A DNA stretch of 18,476 nt, taken from assembly GCA_031265345.1 (NCBI GenBank), contig JAISCU010000443.1, positions 1 through 18,476 on the forward strand, read 5' to 3'. The position numbers were made by a program, and so were the translations under genes. Below, piece after piece: positions 7,057 to 14,700 of this stretch. How positions within the stretch are numbered: position 1 is the stretch's first letter; the number at the start of each line of letters is the position of its first letter. The notes under the pieces were generated by a model. It did no database searches, was not told where the DNA came from, and saw nothing but the letters and a program-made list of their open reading frames with translations. This DNA comes from Bifidobacteriaceae bacterium (GTDB lineage: Bacteria > Actinomycetota > Actinomycetes > Actinomycetales > WQXJ01).

Positions 7057-7080
7057 CCGCGCTGCCCCAGCCCGCGTCAG
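7053..7080 (+). terminator. hairpin after the lipoprotein gene
   Basis: CTGACCGCG (7053-7061) can pair with CGCGTCAG (7073-7080), one bulged C, with a further GCT/AGC pairing inside the loop. It includes the stop codon. No T run follows, so a terminator role is only plausible by position. Confidence 0.3.
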
Positions 7081-7100
7081 GTAGGACCGCCCAGGCCGGG

Positions 7101-7183
7101 TGACGATAGGGCTGAGCCGGTGGACGATGCCGTGCGCGCGGCATCGTGCGTATCTGGGCTCGTGTTGGGCTCGGGCGGGGCGG
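7101..7183 (+). repeat. direct repeat, left copy flanking the toxin-antitoxin cassette
   Basis: Matches 7976-8058 in the same orientation at a constant offset of 875 bp. Positions 7125-7176 are identical over 52 bp, 7177 differs, and 7178-7183 match again; 7101-7124 match at roughly two thirds of positions. The conserved block begins with a near-perfect 22-bp dyad, CGATGCCG-TGCGCG-CGGCATCG (7125-7146), with 8-bp arms. This copy lies 42 bp before the toxin-antitoxin leader start and may include its promoter. Confidence 0.9.
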
Positions 7184-7188
7184 CGATT

Positions 7189-7219
7189 CCAGGATTTCAA
7201 GGAGCCCATGAAATACTGG
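7189..7219 (+). promoter_or_regulatory. dyad over the ribosome binding site of the toxin-antitoxin operon (operator candidate)
   Basis: CCAGGATTTCA (7189-7199) and TGAAATACTGG (7209-7219) are inverted repeats matching at 10 of 11 positions around a 9-nt centre. The centre and its edge carry the Shine-Dalgarno sequence AAGGAG (7199-7204) and the ATG at 7208. As DNA it could be the operator bound by the ribbon-helix-helix antitoxin; as RNA it would hide the ribosome binding site in a hairpin. Which applies cannot be told from sequence. Confidence 0.6.
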
Positions 7220-7228
7220 GTCTCATGA
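7208..7228 (+). CDS. six-codon leader frame (MKYWVS) coupled to the antitoxin gene
   Basis: ATG at 7208 follows the best ribosome binding site in the region (AAGGAG, 7199-7204) by 3 nt. The frame encodes MKYWVS and stops at TGA 7226-7228, which overlaps the antitoxin ATG (7225) in an ATGA arrangement. The antitoxin start has no good site of its own at normal distance. This suggests translational coupling through a tiny leader, though the short 3-nt spacing leaves open that AAGGAG serves the antitoxin ATG 20 nt downstream instead. Confidence 0.35.
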   Translation: MKYWVS

Positions 7229-7524
7229 CGACTCTGGCTGAAGGGCAGACGCGCATCACCCTCGACTTGCCGCAAGCCGACTACGCCGCATTGAAGATCG
7301 CCGCCGCTGTGGAAGGGCAAGGCGCGTCGATGTCATCCATTCTGCGTCGTTTGGTGCGGGAGTACCTGGAAGACGGCAACCGGTTGGATGACGCGTACGA
7401 CCTCGCCATGGCGAGAGCCAGACTGGCGGATCCCCGGCCACCGGTTCCCGACGCGGAAGTGCGGGCGAGGTTCGAGACGCGCAGGCGAGCGAGTGGGGCG
7501 GGGTGGTCAGGGAACCGCTCATAG
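7225..7524 (+). CDS. ribbon-helix-helix antitoxin
   Basis: 99 residues. The N-terminus TRITLDLPQADYAALKIAA forms the ribbon strand (about 9-15) and helix A, and MSSILRRLVREYLEDG (about 34-49) forms helix B of a MetJ/Arc-type ribbon-helix-helix DNA-binding dimer. The remaining 50 residues, charged and poorly ordered, are the expected toxin-binding tail. It overlaps the following toxin gene by 22 bp, the usual antitoxin-first order. It should neutralise the toxin and repress its own operon, probably by binding the dyad at 7189-7219. The ATG at 7225 is chosen because the protein starts just before the ribbon; a frame extends further upstream but has no support. The subfamily (ParD-, RelB- or CopG-like) is not resolved. 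Confidence 0.8.
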   Translation: MTTLAEGQTRITLDLPQADYAALKIAAAVEGQGASMSSILRRLVREYLEDGNRLDDAYDLAMARARLADPRPPVPDAEVRARFETRRRASGAGWSGNRS

Positions 7525-7832
7525 TCACCTGGGCACCGGGCGCGGAGGACGATCTGGATGCGCTGGAGGCCGCCGGTCGCGGCCTGGCTGACCTGGGGCT
7601 TGAGGCCGTCAGCGACGTGGCCAACCGGCACAAGACCGGGAAGGAACTCGGGCAGCGGAACGTGTCTGGCGATTTGACGGGACTGCGACGGGTGAGGTTC
7701 GATCTGGAGGGACACCGGCCTGAACGCTTTCGGTTGGTTTATCGGCTGATCGGCACGGATGGCATGGAAGTCGTCGGCCTCGGGGAACGGGCTTCACACG
7801 CTGTGTACAGGCATGTGTTGGGCAGGCTCTAG
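7503..7832 (+). CDS. RelE/ParE-superfamily toxin
   Basis: 109 residues from GTG 7503, lying inside the end of the antitoxin gene. The sequence has the small alpha/beta toxin pattern: a helical first half (EDDLDALEAAGRGLADLGLE), then DLTGLRRVRFDLEG, RFRLVYRLI and MEVVGLGERASHAVYRHVL, where basic strand residues followed by R-x-R-L-V-Y and a C-terminal Y-R-H are typical of RelE/ParE folds. Such proteins either cleave mRNA on the ribosome or poison gyrase; the sequence does not say which. Function as a toxin is inferred from fold and from the overlapping ribbon-helix-helix partner. Length is normal and the gene looks intact. Confidence 0.75.
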   Translation: MVREPLIVTWAPGAEDDLDALEAAGRGLADLGLEAVSDVANRHKTGKELGQRNVSGDLTGLRRVRFDLEGHRPERFRLVYRLIGTDGMEVVGLGERASHAVYRHVLGRL

Positions 7833-7975
7833 CACGGGCTTCGGCGCGGTTCGTTGGGGTTTAGCGGCCGTATGGTTCTGTGCGCACCGGCCACCGCGGT
7901 CGGTCGGCGAGAACGCCTGGCGAGCCTGAATCGGCGCTCCGCCCGTCCGCATTGTGGCGGGCTGTCCGGACGCGC

Positions 7976-8058
7976 GGAAGATAGAGCCGAGCGTGCGGGC
8001 GATGCCGTGCGCGCGGCATCGTGCGTATCTGGGCTCGTGTTGGGCTCGGGCCGGGCGG
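7976..8058 (+). repeat. direct repeat, right copy flanking the toxin-antitoxin cassette
   Basis: Second copy of the 7101-7183 sequence (identical block 8000-8051, dyad 8000-8021). It follows the toxin gene by 143 bp and ends 9 bp from the stop codon of the DUF3107 gene on the other strand. The gap from 7833 to 7975 contains no gene that I can support. Confidence 0.9.
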
Positions 8059-8067
8059 ACTGCCTGG

Positions 8068-8292
8068 TCAGGCGCCGAAGCCGACGCGGCGGGTGGAGCT
8101 CGGGCCGACCTCGACGTACGCCAGGGCTGTGGTCGGGATGAGGACCGTGCGGCCCTGCTTGTCGGTCAAAGTGATGAGGGGCTGGCCCGCTTGGATGGCG
8201 GTGGCGATGTTGTCGCGGACCTCGTCCGCTTTCTGGTCCACGTTGAGGGTGATTTCCTTGGGGACTTGACGCATTCCGATGGTGATCTCCAT
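8068..8292 (-). CDS. DUF3107 family small protein
   Basis: 74 residues: MEITIGMRQVPKEITLNVDQ with a beta-rich N-terminus, then a helix (ADEVRDNIATAIQAG) and LITLTDKQGRTVLIPTTALAYVEVG. This is the compact actinobacterial DUF3107 family, whose mycobacterial member is known as TB9.4; the biochemical role is unknown. It is normally encoded near adnAB, as here, where it is divergent from adnA with 113 bp between starts. The ATG at 8292 is preferred to a GTG-like extension upstream because a -10 element (TACAAT) ends 7 nt before it, giving a leaderless transcript, and because no ribosome binding site is present. Its 3' end almost touches the right direct repeat of the toxin-antitoxin cassette. Confidence 0.88.
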   Translation of the reverse strand: MEITIGMRQVPKEITLNVDQKADEVRDNIATAIQAGQPLITLTDKQGRTVLIPTTALAYVEVGPSSTRRVGFGA

Positions 8293-8299
8293 GAGGCTG

Positions 8300-8305
8300 A
8301 TTGTA
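8300..8305 (-). promoter_or_regulatory. -10 element of the DUF3107 gene, leaderless
   Basis: TACAAT on the minus strand ends 7 nt before the ATG, so transcription would begin at or next to the A of the start codon. No good -35 is visible. Confidence 0.55.
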
Positions 8306-8376
8306 GGACTTGGGCGCATCCGGCGCGGGCGGCCGCCGCGCGTATTCAGTCCTCGGCGTAATCGCAGGTCAGAACA

Positions 8377-8399
8377 GTGTCAGTGGAAGGTGGTGTGAT
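8377..8399 (+). promoter_or_regulatory. PafBC-type (LexA-independent) DNA-damage promoter of adnA
   Basis: The known mycobacterial motif is TTGTCRGTG-N8-TANNNT. Here GTGTCAGTG (8377-8385) matches 8 of 9, the spacer is exactly 8 bp, and TGTGAT (8394-8399) matches two of the three fixed -10 bases. The -10 ends 6 nt before the adnA ATG, giving a leaderless mRNA. The GGAAGG at 8385-8390 therefore lies inside the promoter and is unlikely to be a ribosome binding site. Confidence 0.6.
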
Positions 8400-8405
8400 T
8401 GATCC

Positions 8406-11400
8406 ATGGAAACGATCCGACCGGCGCTGAGATTGGACTTGACGCCGCCCCCCGTGCGTGCGGTTTGTCCGGACGCTTCGCAGGAATCCGTGCTGGCGCT
8501 GATCGAGCAGGGCGATCCGGTCAGCGTGTTCGGTTTTCCCGGAACCGGCAAGACTCTGGTCGCGGAATTGGCGGCAGCGGCCGGGGAAGGCGCCGGGCGT
8601 CGAGTCGCGGTGGTCAGCGCCGATCGGCATAGTGCGGGGGTGTTGTCCGCCAGGATCGTGCGGAGGGTCGGGTCGGTTGTCGAGGGACGGCCAGCGGTCA
8701 CGCCGACCTCGTTGGCCATGACCATCCTGGAAGCGCGGGCGCAGGCGGTGGCCGCGCTCGGCTTGGAGTTCGCGCTCGAGGCCTCGCGAGGCTATCAACC
8801 ACAGATGGTGACCGGCGCAGAACAGGCCGCGGCGCTGAGCTCGCTGCTGGGCGGCGACGAGGAGGCGGGTGCGGGAAGCATTCGATGGCCGGAATGGATC
8901 CTGCCTGAGGCCCGCCGCTTGACTGCCTTCCGCGACGAGTTGCGGGACCTGCTGATGCGCGCGGCCGAGAGGGGAGTCGACGCCGTCGAACTGGACCGGC
9001 TGGGAAGAGAGCACGGGCATGCGGAATGGACCGCGGCGGCTCAGCTCTACCAGCGTTACCTCGACACCCTGGATCTGCCGAACACGGCCGACGCGGGTTT
9101 GAAACTGGACGCGGCGGCGATGGTGGCCCAAGCCCATTTGTGCCTGCGGGACTGGGCCGAGCCCTTCGAGGTCCGGGGACAAACAGTCGAATTGGATTTG
9201 GGCCTGCGACCCAAATGGGACCTGCTGATAGTTGACGACTACCAAGAGGCGTCATTGGCGCTGCACCGTCTGATCGGCGAGTTGGCCGGGCTCGGGACGC
9301 AGGTGGTCTGCTTGGGCAGCCCGGATACTGCCGCGCAATCGTTCCGTGGGGCGCTGCCGACCGCCTTGGCTGGGTCGACCCTGCCCGCGCCCGACGGCTG
9401 GAACGCCCGCGAAGCGGTGCTGGACCGATGCTGGCGCCAGGGCGGGCCTTTGTTGGAACGATCCGTCGGCGTGATTGGGCGTTTGCGTCCGGCCGGCCGC
9501 TCGCGGCGGGCTGTGACGCCTCCTTCGCCGGGTCAGCGCGCGGCCGGTTCGGTGGCCGGTCGGGTGCGGTCGGTGGTGGTGAACGCTGAGGCCGAGGTCG
9601 CCGCAGTGATCGCCCGTCGGTTCCGCCAGGCGCATGCGGCCGAATCCATGCCCTGGAGCAACATGGCGGTCCTGACTCGGACGGCAGGTCAAGTCGGCCT
9701 GTTGCGGTCACTGTTGACGGGGGCCGGGCTGCCCGTGAGGGTGCCGGGATCGCAGGTCCTCGCCACCGACCATCCCGCCGTGGCGCCACTGGTGGCCCTG
9801 ATGCGCTGCGCCGCCAGCGGCGAGCCGCTCAGCCCGGCCCTGGCGGTTCGACTGGCGGTCTCGAGCGTCGGCGGCATGGACGCCGCCGACCTGCGTGAAC
9901 TGCGCCGGACCTTGAGGCGGAAGGGCCGCGAGGCGGGCTCGGCCCTGGCCGCGGATGAGCTTGCTGCCCAGGTCCTGAACGGCGAGGGGGACCTCGGCGC
10001 CGATGCCGTTCCGGCCAGATCGCGACCGGCGGTCGAGCGCCTGGCCGCAGCCCTGCAGGCCGGTCGGCAGGCGGCTTCGGGGCGCGGAGCGGGCGCTGCG
10101 GACGTGCTCTGGGCGGTTTGGGAAGCCACCGGCCTGAGCGACCTCTGGTCCGGGTGGGCTTTGGCCGGAGGCCCGCGCGGCACCAGGGCCGACGCTGATC
10201 TTGACGCCGTGTTGGCTCTGTTCGCAGCCGCCGCTCGCCATGACGCCCGCAAACCCGGCTCCGGGCCGACCGGGTTCGTGTCCTACCTGGAGGCGCAGGA
10301 ATTGCCCAGCGACACCATCGCGGCGCAGGCCCCGGAAGGCGACCGGGTCACGGTGTCGACAGCCGCTGCGGCCGTCGGGCGCGAGTGGGACCTGGTGGCG
10401 ATTGTCGAAGTGGAAGAAGACGTCTGGCCCGACCTGCGGTTGAGGGACACCGTGCTGGGGGCTGGCTTGTTGGCGGACATAGTCGACGGAAAGGGCGTCC
10501 GCGTGGCCGGCCCGGAGCGTCGCCGCGAAGTCCTGGAGGACGAGACCCGCACGTTCGCCCTGGCGCTGACCCGAGCCAAGCAGGAGGTCCTGGTGGCGGC
10601 CGTTGCCAGCACAGACCAGCAGCCTTCGCAGTTCTTCCGCTGGCTGGCCGAGGCTCCGAGTGACTCGCCAAGTGAGCCTGCGGGGAAGGCTGTGGAGCCC
10701 GGCGGCACTGCGTCCGCAGGCGCCCCGTGGGTCGCGGCCGGCCCAGGCTGGCCCTTCGATTTGCGTGGCGTGGTCGCCGAGGCGCGAGCCGAACTGGTCG
10801 GCATCTTGGCCGACGGTGGCCCGGACACAACCTGTTCGATGCCGTCAGCCCAGGTTCTGGCTGTGCTCTCGGCTCTGGGCGTGGATGGTGCCGAGCCAGC
10901 GGAATGGCCGGGGCTGGTGGCGTCATCGGTGGTTGACCGGTTGTACCCGGACCATCTGGTCCCGGTGCTGACACCCTCCAAGGTCGAGTCGCTGGCGAAC
11001 TGTCCGCTGCTGTGGGCGTTGGACGGAGCCGGCGGCAGGCGGGAAGCCGGCGACCAAGCGAGCCTGGGGACGCTGATCCACTGGCTGGCCGAACACTACC
11101 CGGCCGCTGGTCCGGAGGAACTGTCGGTCCGTCTGGACGAGCAGTGGGCTCACTTGGGCTTGGAGGACAACTACTCGTCGCGCCGTTTGAAGGCCAGGGC
11201 GGCTGAAATGGTGCGGCGCCTGGGTGTCTACCAACAGCGGATCGACCGGGAGGTGGTGGCCGTGGAGGCGTCCATCAGGCGGCCCGGCGCAGGCGAGGAG
11301 GCAGGATTGCCCGTCCGGCTCGCTGGCCGGATCGACCGGCTGGAGGCGGGCAGCGACGGTGGGGTTCGGGTCGTCGATTTCAAGACCGGTGCCAACGTGC

Positions 11401-11720
11401 CCGCAGTCGCCGAAGCCGCCACGAACCCGCAACTCGGCAGCTACCAGGTGGCGGTCAACGCCGGGCTGGTCGCGCCCTACGATTCCGCCAGCGAGGCTGT
11501 GCTGGTTCATTTGAGCAAAGGTGCGGACGGACCGAAAGAGTTGGTCCAGGCGCCCCTGGCCCGGGCTGAGGACCCCGACTGGATGATGACCTTGCTGCGC
11601 AGATGCGCCGAAGACGCGGTCGGCCCCAGGTTCGAGGCGAGGCCCGGCGCGCACTGCCGGAACTGCGCGGTCAAGACCTCGTGCCCCGCTTGGCCGGAAG
11701 GGAAGCAGGTGATCGCGTGA
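8406..11720 (+). CDS. adnA: AdnA, helicase-nuclease subunit for double-strand break resection
   Basis: 1104 residues with an SF1-type motor followed by a RecB-type nuclease. Walker A GFPGTGKT lies at 43-50. The Walker B segment is VDDYQE (276-281) instead of the usual DEYQD, and motif V reads AAAAVGREWD (about 653-662) instead of HxAKGLEWD; motif VI LTRAK (721-725) is kept. The nuclease has H892, D977 (GRID), D991 and K993 (VDFKTG). Cys866 with C1084, C1087 and C1093 (CRNCAVKTSC) fit an iron-sulfur cluster as in AddB/AdnA nucleases. AdnA pairs with AdnB to unwind and trim DNA ends for recombination; in mycobacteria the AdnA motor is considered vestigial, which agrees with the altered motifs. 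The gene is leaderless from a putative damage-inducible promoter and its stop overlaps the adnB start. Confidence 0.92.
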   Translation: METIRPALRLDLTPPPVRAVCPDASQESVLALIEQGDPVSVFGFPGTGKTLVAELAAAAGEGAGRRVAVVSADRHSAGVLSARIVRRVGSVVEGRPAVTPTSLAMTILEARAQAVAALGLEFALEASRGYQPQMVTGAEQAAALSSLLGGDEEAGAGSIRWPEWILPEARRLTAFRDELRDLLMRAAERGVDAVELDRLGREHGHAEWTAAAQLYQRYLDTLDLPNTADAGLKLDAAAMVAQAHLCLRDWAEPFEVRGQTVELDLGLRPKWDLLIVDDYQEASLALHRLIGELAGLGTQVVCLGSPDTAAQSFRGALPTALAGSTLPAPDGWNAREAVLDRCWRQGGPLLERSVGVIGRLRPAGRSRRAVTPPSPGQRAAGSVAGRVRSVVVNAEAEVAAVIARRFRQAHAAESMPWSNMAVLTRTAGQVGLLRSLLTGAGLPVRVPGSQVLATDHPAVAPLVALMRCAASGEPLSPALAVRLAVSSVGGMDAADLRELRRTLRRKGREAGSALAADELAAQVLNGEGDLGADAVPARSRPAVERLAAALQAGRQAASGRGAGAADVLWAVWEATGLSDLWSGWALAGGPRGTRADADLDAVLALFAAAARHDARKPGSGPTGFVSYLEAQELPSDTIAAQAPEGDRVTVSTAAAAVGREWDLVAIVEVEEDVWPDLRLRDTVLGAGLLADIVDGKGVRVAGPERRREVLEDETRTFALALTRAKQEVLVAAVASTDQQPSQFFRWLAEAPSDSPSEPAGKAVEPGGTASAGAPWVAAGPGWPFDLRGVVAEARAELVGILADGGPDTTCSMPSAQVLAVLSALGVDGAEPAEWPGLVASSVVDRLYPDHLVPVLTPSKVESLANCPLLWALDGAGGRREAGDQASLGTLIHWLAEHYPAAGPEELSVRLDEQWAHLGLEDNYSSRRLKARAAEMVRRLGVYQQRIDREVVAVEASIRRPGAGEEAGLPVRLAGRIDRLEAGSDGGVRVVDFKTGANVPAVAEAATNPQLGSYQVAVNAGLVAPYDSASEAVLVHLSKGADGPKELVQAPLARAEDPDWMMTLLRRCAEDAVGPRFEARPGAHCRNCAVKTSCPAWPEGKQVIA

Positions 11721-14700
11721 ACGCCGAGTACTCGCCGCAGCGGTTGGCGGAACTGCTCGAAGACGGCATCGTCCTGACCGATGAGCAGGCCGAAGTGATC
11801 GGCGCGCCGCTCAGTTCGCGCCTGGTGGTGGCGGGCGCCGGTTCCGGCAAGACCTTCGTGATGGCGATGCGGGTCATCTATCTGGTGGCCAACGGAATAG
11901 TCGAACCCGGTGCCGTCCTGGGATTGACGTTCACTCGCAAAGCTGCTGGGGAACTGAACCAACGAATCCGGTCGCTGTTGGCCAGGCTTCCGAAAGGCTT
12001 GACAGGCGGCAGCGACGCGCTCCAACCCGCGGTGTCGACTTATGACGCGTACGCCTCGTCCATTGTTCGGAGCTACGGATTGCTGGTGGGCGCTGACCCG
12101 GATGCCCGCGTTCTGACTGGGGCCCAAAGGTGGGGCCTGGCCCGCGATGTGGTCGAAGGCTGGGCCGGCGACCCCAGCATCGACGTGGGGGCCGAATGGC
12201 TGGTCGGGCTGTTGCTGACCTTGGCCGACCAGACCATCGACAATGGGGTCGAGCCTGATCGCTTGATCGAATACCTCGACCTTGTCATTGACGACCTCGA
12301 GACCAAGGCGCCGTGGCGCAATCCGGCGACCCGCCGGCTCAAGAGGTCGGCCCCAGGCGCCACGGCGGCCGCCCAGGGGCTCAAGAACCGGCGAGCGGCC
12401 GCGCGGCTGATCGGCCAATACCGGTCCCGCAAGGCGGAGGCAGGCGTGATGGATTTCGCTGATCAAGCGGCCTGGGCGCGGCGATTGGCGACGGACGGCC
12501 GGGCAGGCGCGCTGATGGGCTCCGAACGCGAGCGGTTCGCCGCCGTGCTGTTGGACGAGTTCCAAGACACTTCGACATCGCAGATCGAGTTCCTCAGCGC
12601 CCTGTTCGGTGGGCTGCCCGTCATGGCGGTAGGCGACCCGAACCAGTCGATCTACGGCTGGCGCGGCGCCTCGGCCACAGCGTTGGACGTGTTCAAGGAC
12701 AGGTTCCACGGTCCGGACGGGGAGGGCGGACAACCGCCTCCACTGGGCCTGACGGTCGCGCGCAGGAACGACAAAGCCATCCTAGGGGTGGCCAACCGCC
12801 TGGTCGAGCCGCTGCGGCAGGGAGCCAGAGTCCGGGTGGGCGAACTGCGGCCGCGACCGGACGCTGGCCCAGGCCGGGTGGACTCGGCCTACTTCGTCAC
12901 CCAGGCCGAGGAAGCGGAAGCCATAGCCGCCTATCTGTCCGAGCATTGGTCGCCGACCTTGGACGGTCCAGCGCCCAAGACCGCGGCGATTCTGGTGCGC
13001 GCCAGGAGCCGAATCGATGCGATCGCCGAAGGGCTCGAAGCGGCCGGGATCGACTACGAAGTGATCGGCCGGGGCGGACTGCTGCGCGCTCCGGAGGTTC
13101 GCGACGTGGTCAGCGCGCTCACCGCCAGTCAAGACCTGAGCCGGGGAGACGCTTTCATGCGCTTGGCGTCCTCGCCGCGCTTCGCTCTCGGCATCAAGGA
13201 CCTCGACGCCCTGAACCGCCTCGCCCGCAGGCAGGAACCGGTCCGCGCCGGGGACGTCGCCGACGAGGAGGGTTTGACCCGCGGGTCGGACCTTGCTGGT
13301 GGAGCGGGCCCGGCCGGTGGAACGGACCAGGCCGACGGAGAGGGACCGGCCGGTGGAGGCGACCTTGCTGGCGGAACGGACCCGGCCGCTGGAGGGGACC
13401 AGGCCGGGCGGCATCAGACCAGTGCGCCGGGCGCGGGTGCCGAATCGCCTTCGTCGCTTGGCGGGCGAGTCGACGGCGCCGACCGCTTCGCCGTGCTGGA
13501 CGCGCTCGACCTCGTCATGGACGCTGATGACCCGGAGGCGACCTCCGGGATCAGCGCCGAAGGGCTGGCCCGGCTACGCCGCATCGGCCACGTCCTGAAA
13601 CGCCTGCGGCAGGCGGCCTCGTATCTGAGCCTGCCGGAATTGGTGCTCGAGGCCGAGAAAGCCCTCGACCTGGACCTCGACCTTCTCTCCGCCCGGGGTC
13701 CGGCTGGGCGCAGCCAAATCAACCAGCTGGTGGGCGAGGCCCACAACTACGCCGAGGGTCAGGACCAGGCGTCTTTGGACGGGTTCCTCTCCTGGCTGCG
13801 GGCCGAGGAAGAAATCGCGGACGGGCTCGAGCTGGCCGATGTGCCGCAGGCCGGCGCGGCGGTCCAGATCCTGACGGTTCACGGCGCGAAAGGTCTGGAA
13901 TGGGACATCGTCTGTGTGCCAGGCATGAGGGACGGCGCTTTCCCGGCGGTCAGGATGACAGGCGATCCGGACGACCGCCAGCCGTCGGGACTCGGTTGGC
14001 TGAGCGACGCGCGGGGAGCGGGCGCTAGTGGCGGGCTGCCCTGGCCGCTGCGGTTGGACCAGGCCGGACTGCCACGCTTCGAGCACACCGGAGCGGCCGA
14101 CGTGGTCGAGGTCGAGGCGTGCCTCGGCGACTTCAAGCGGCGCGTCGGCCACCATTTCCTGGCGGAGGACAGGAGGGTCGCCTATGTGGCGGTGACCCGG
14201 GCCAAGAGCCACCTGTTCTTGAGCGGGTTCTGGTACGCGACCGGCACCAAGACGCCCTGTCCGCCTTCGGTGTTCCTGGAGGAATTGGCCGGGGCGCGCC
14301 TGGTCGACTCCTCGCGATGGGCGGCCCAACCAACCCGGGCACCCCTCGGCGCGGAGGATTCCGATGCCGCCGGGTCGGGCTTCGCCGTCTGGCCGCAGAT
14401 CGACCCGGCCGGGACGCGCGGACCCGCCCTGGTCCAAGCGGCCGGGCTGGTGAAGGAGGGCAGGGCCGGGCTCGGGCGTCTTCGCCCCGGTCATGCGGTC
14501 CAATTGCTGGAGCAGCTGGGATCCGAGCTGGCCGACCGCGCCGCGCTTCTGATCCGCGAACGCGAACAGACCCCGGCCGAGGCCACCGTGTTACTACCTG
14601 AACAGGCCTCGGCCACCACCCTCATCGGGCTGGCCGGAAACGTCCCTGACGCCGTTCGCGCACTGCGCCGTCCGGTCCCCTCCGAACCGAACCGTGGAGC

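Noticed and set aside
7854..8361. Plus-strand frames after the toxin gene
   Set aside because: They read through the direct repeat and antisense to DUF3107, and have no start signals or recognisable domains.
8371..8384. LexA/SOS box before adnA (AGAACAGTGTCAGT)
   Set aside because: The left half resembles GAAC of an SOS box, but the matching GTTC half is missing; the PafBC-type motif fits better.
11603..11716. Upstream extension of AdnB into adnA
   Set aside because: It lies wholly within adnA; the GTG at 11717 overlapping the adnA stop gives a product starting at the expected place.
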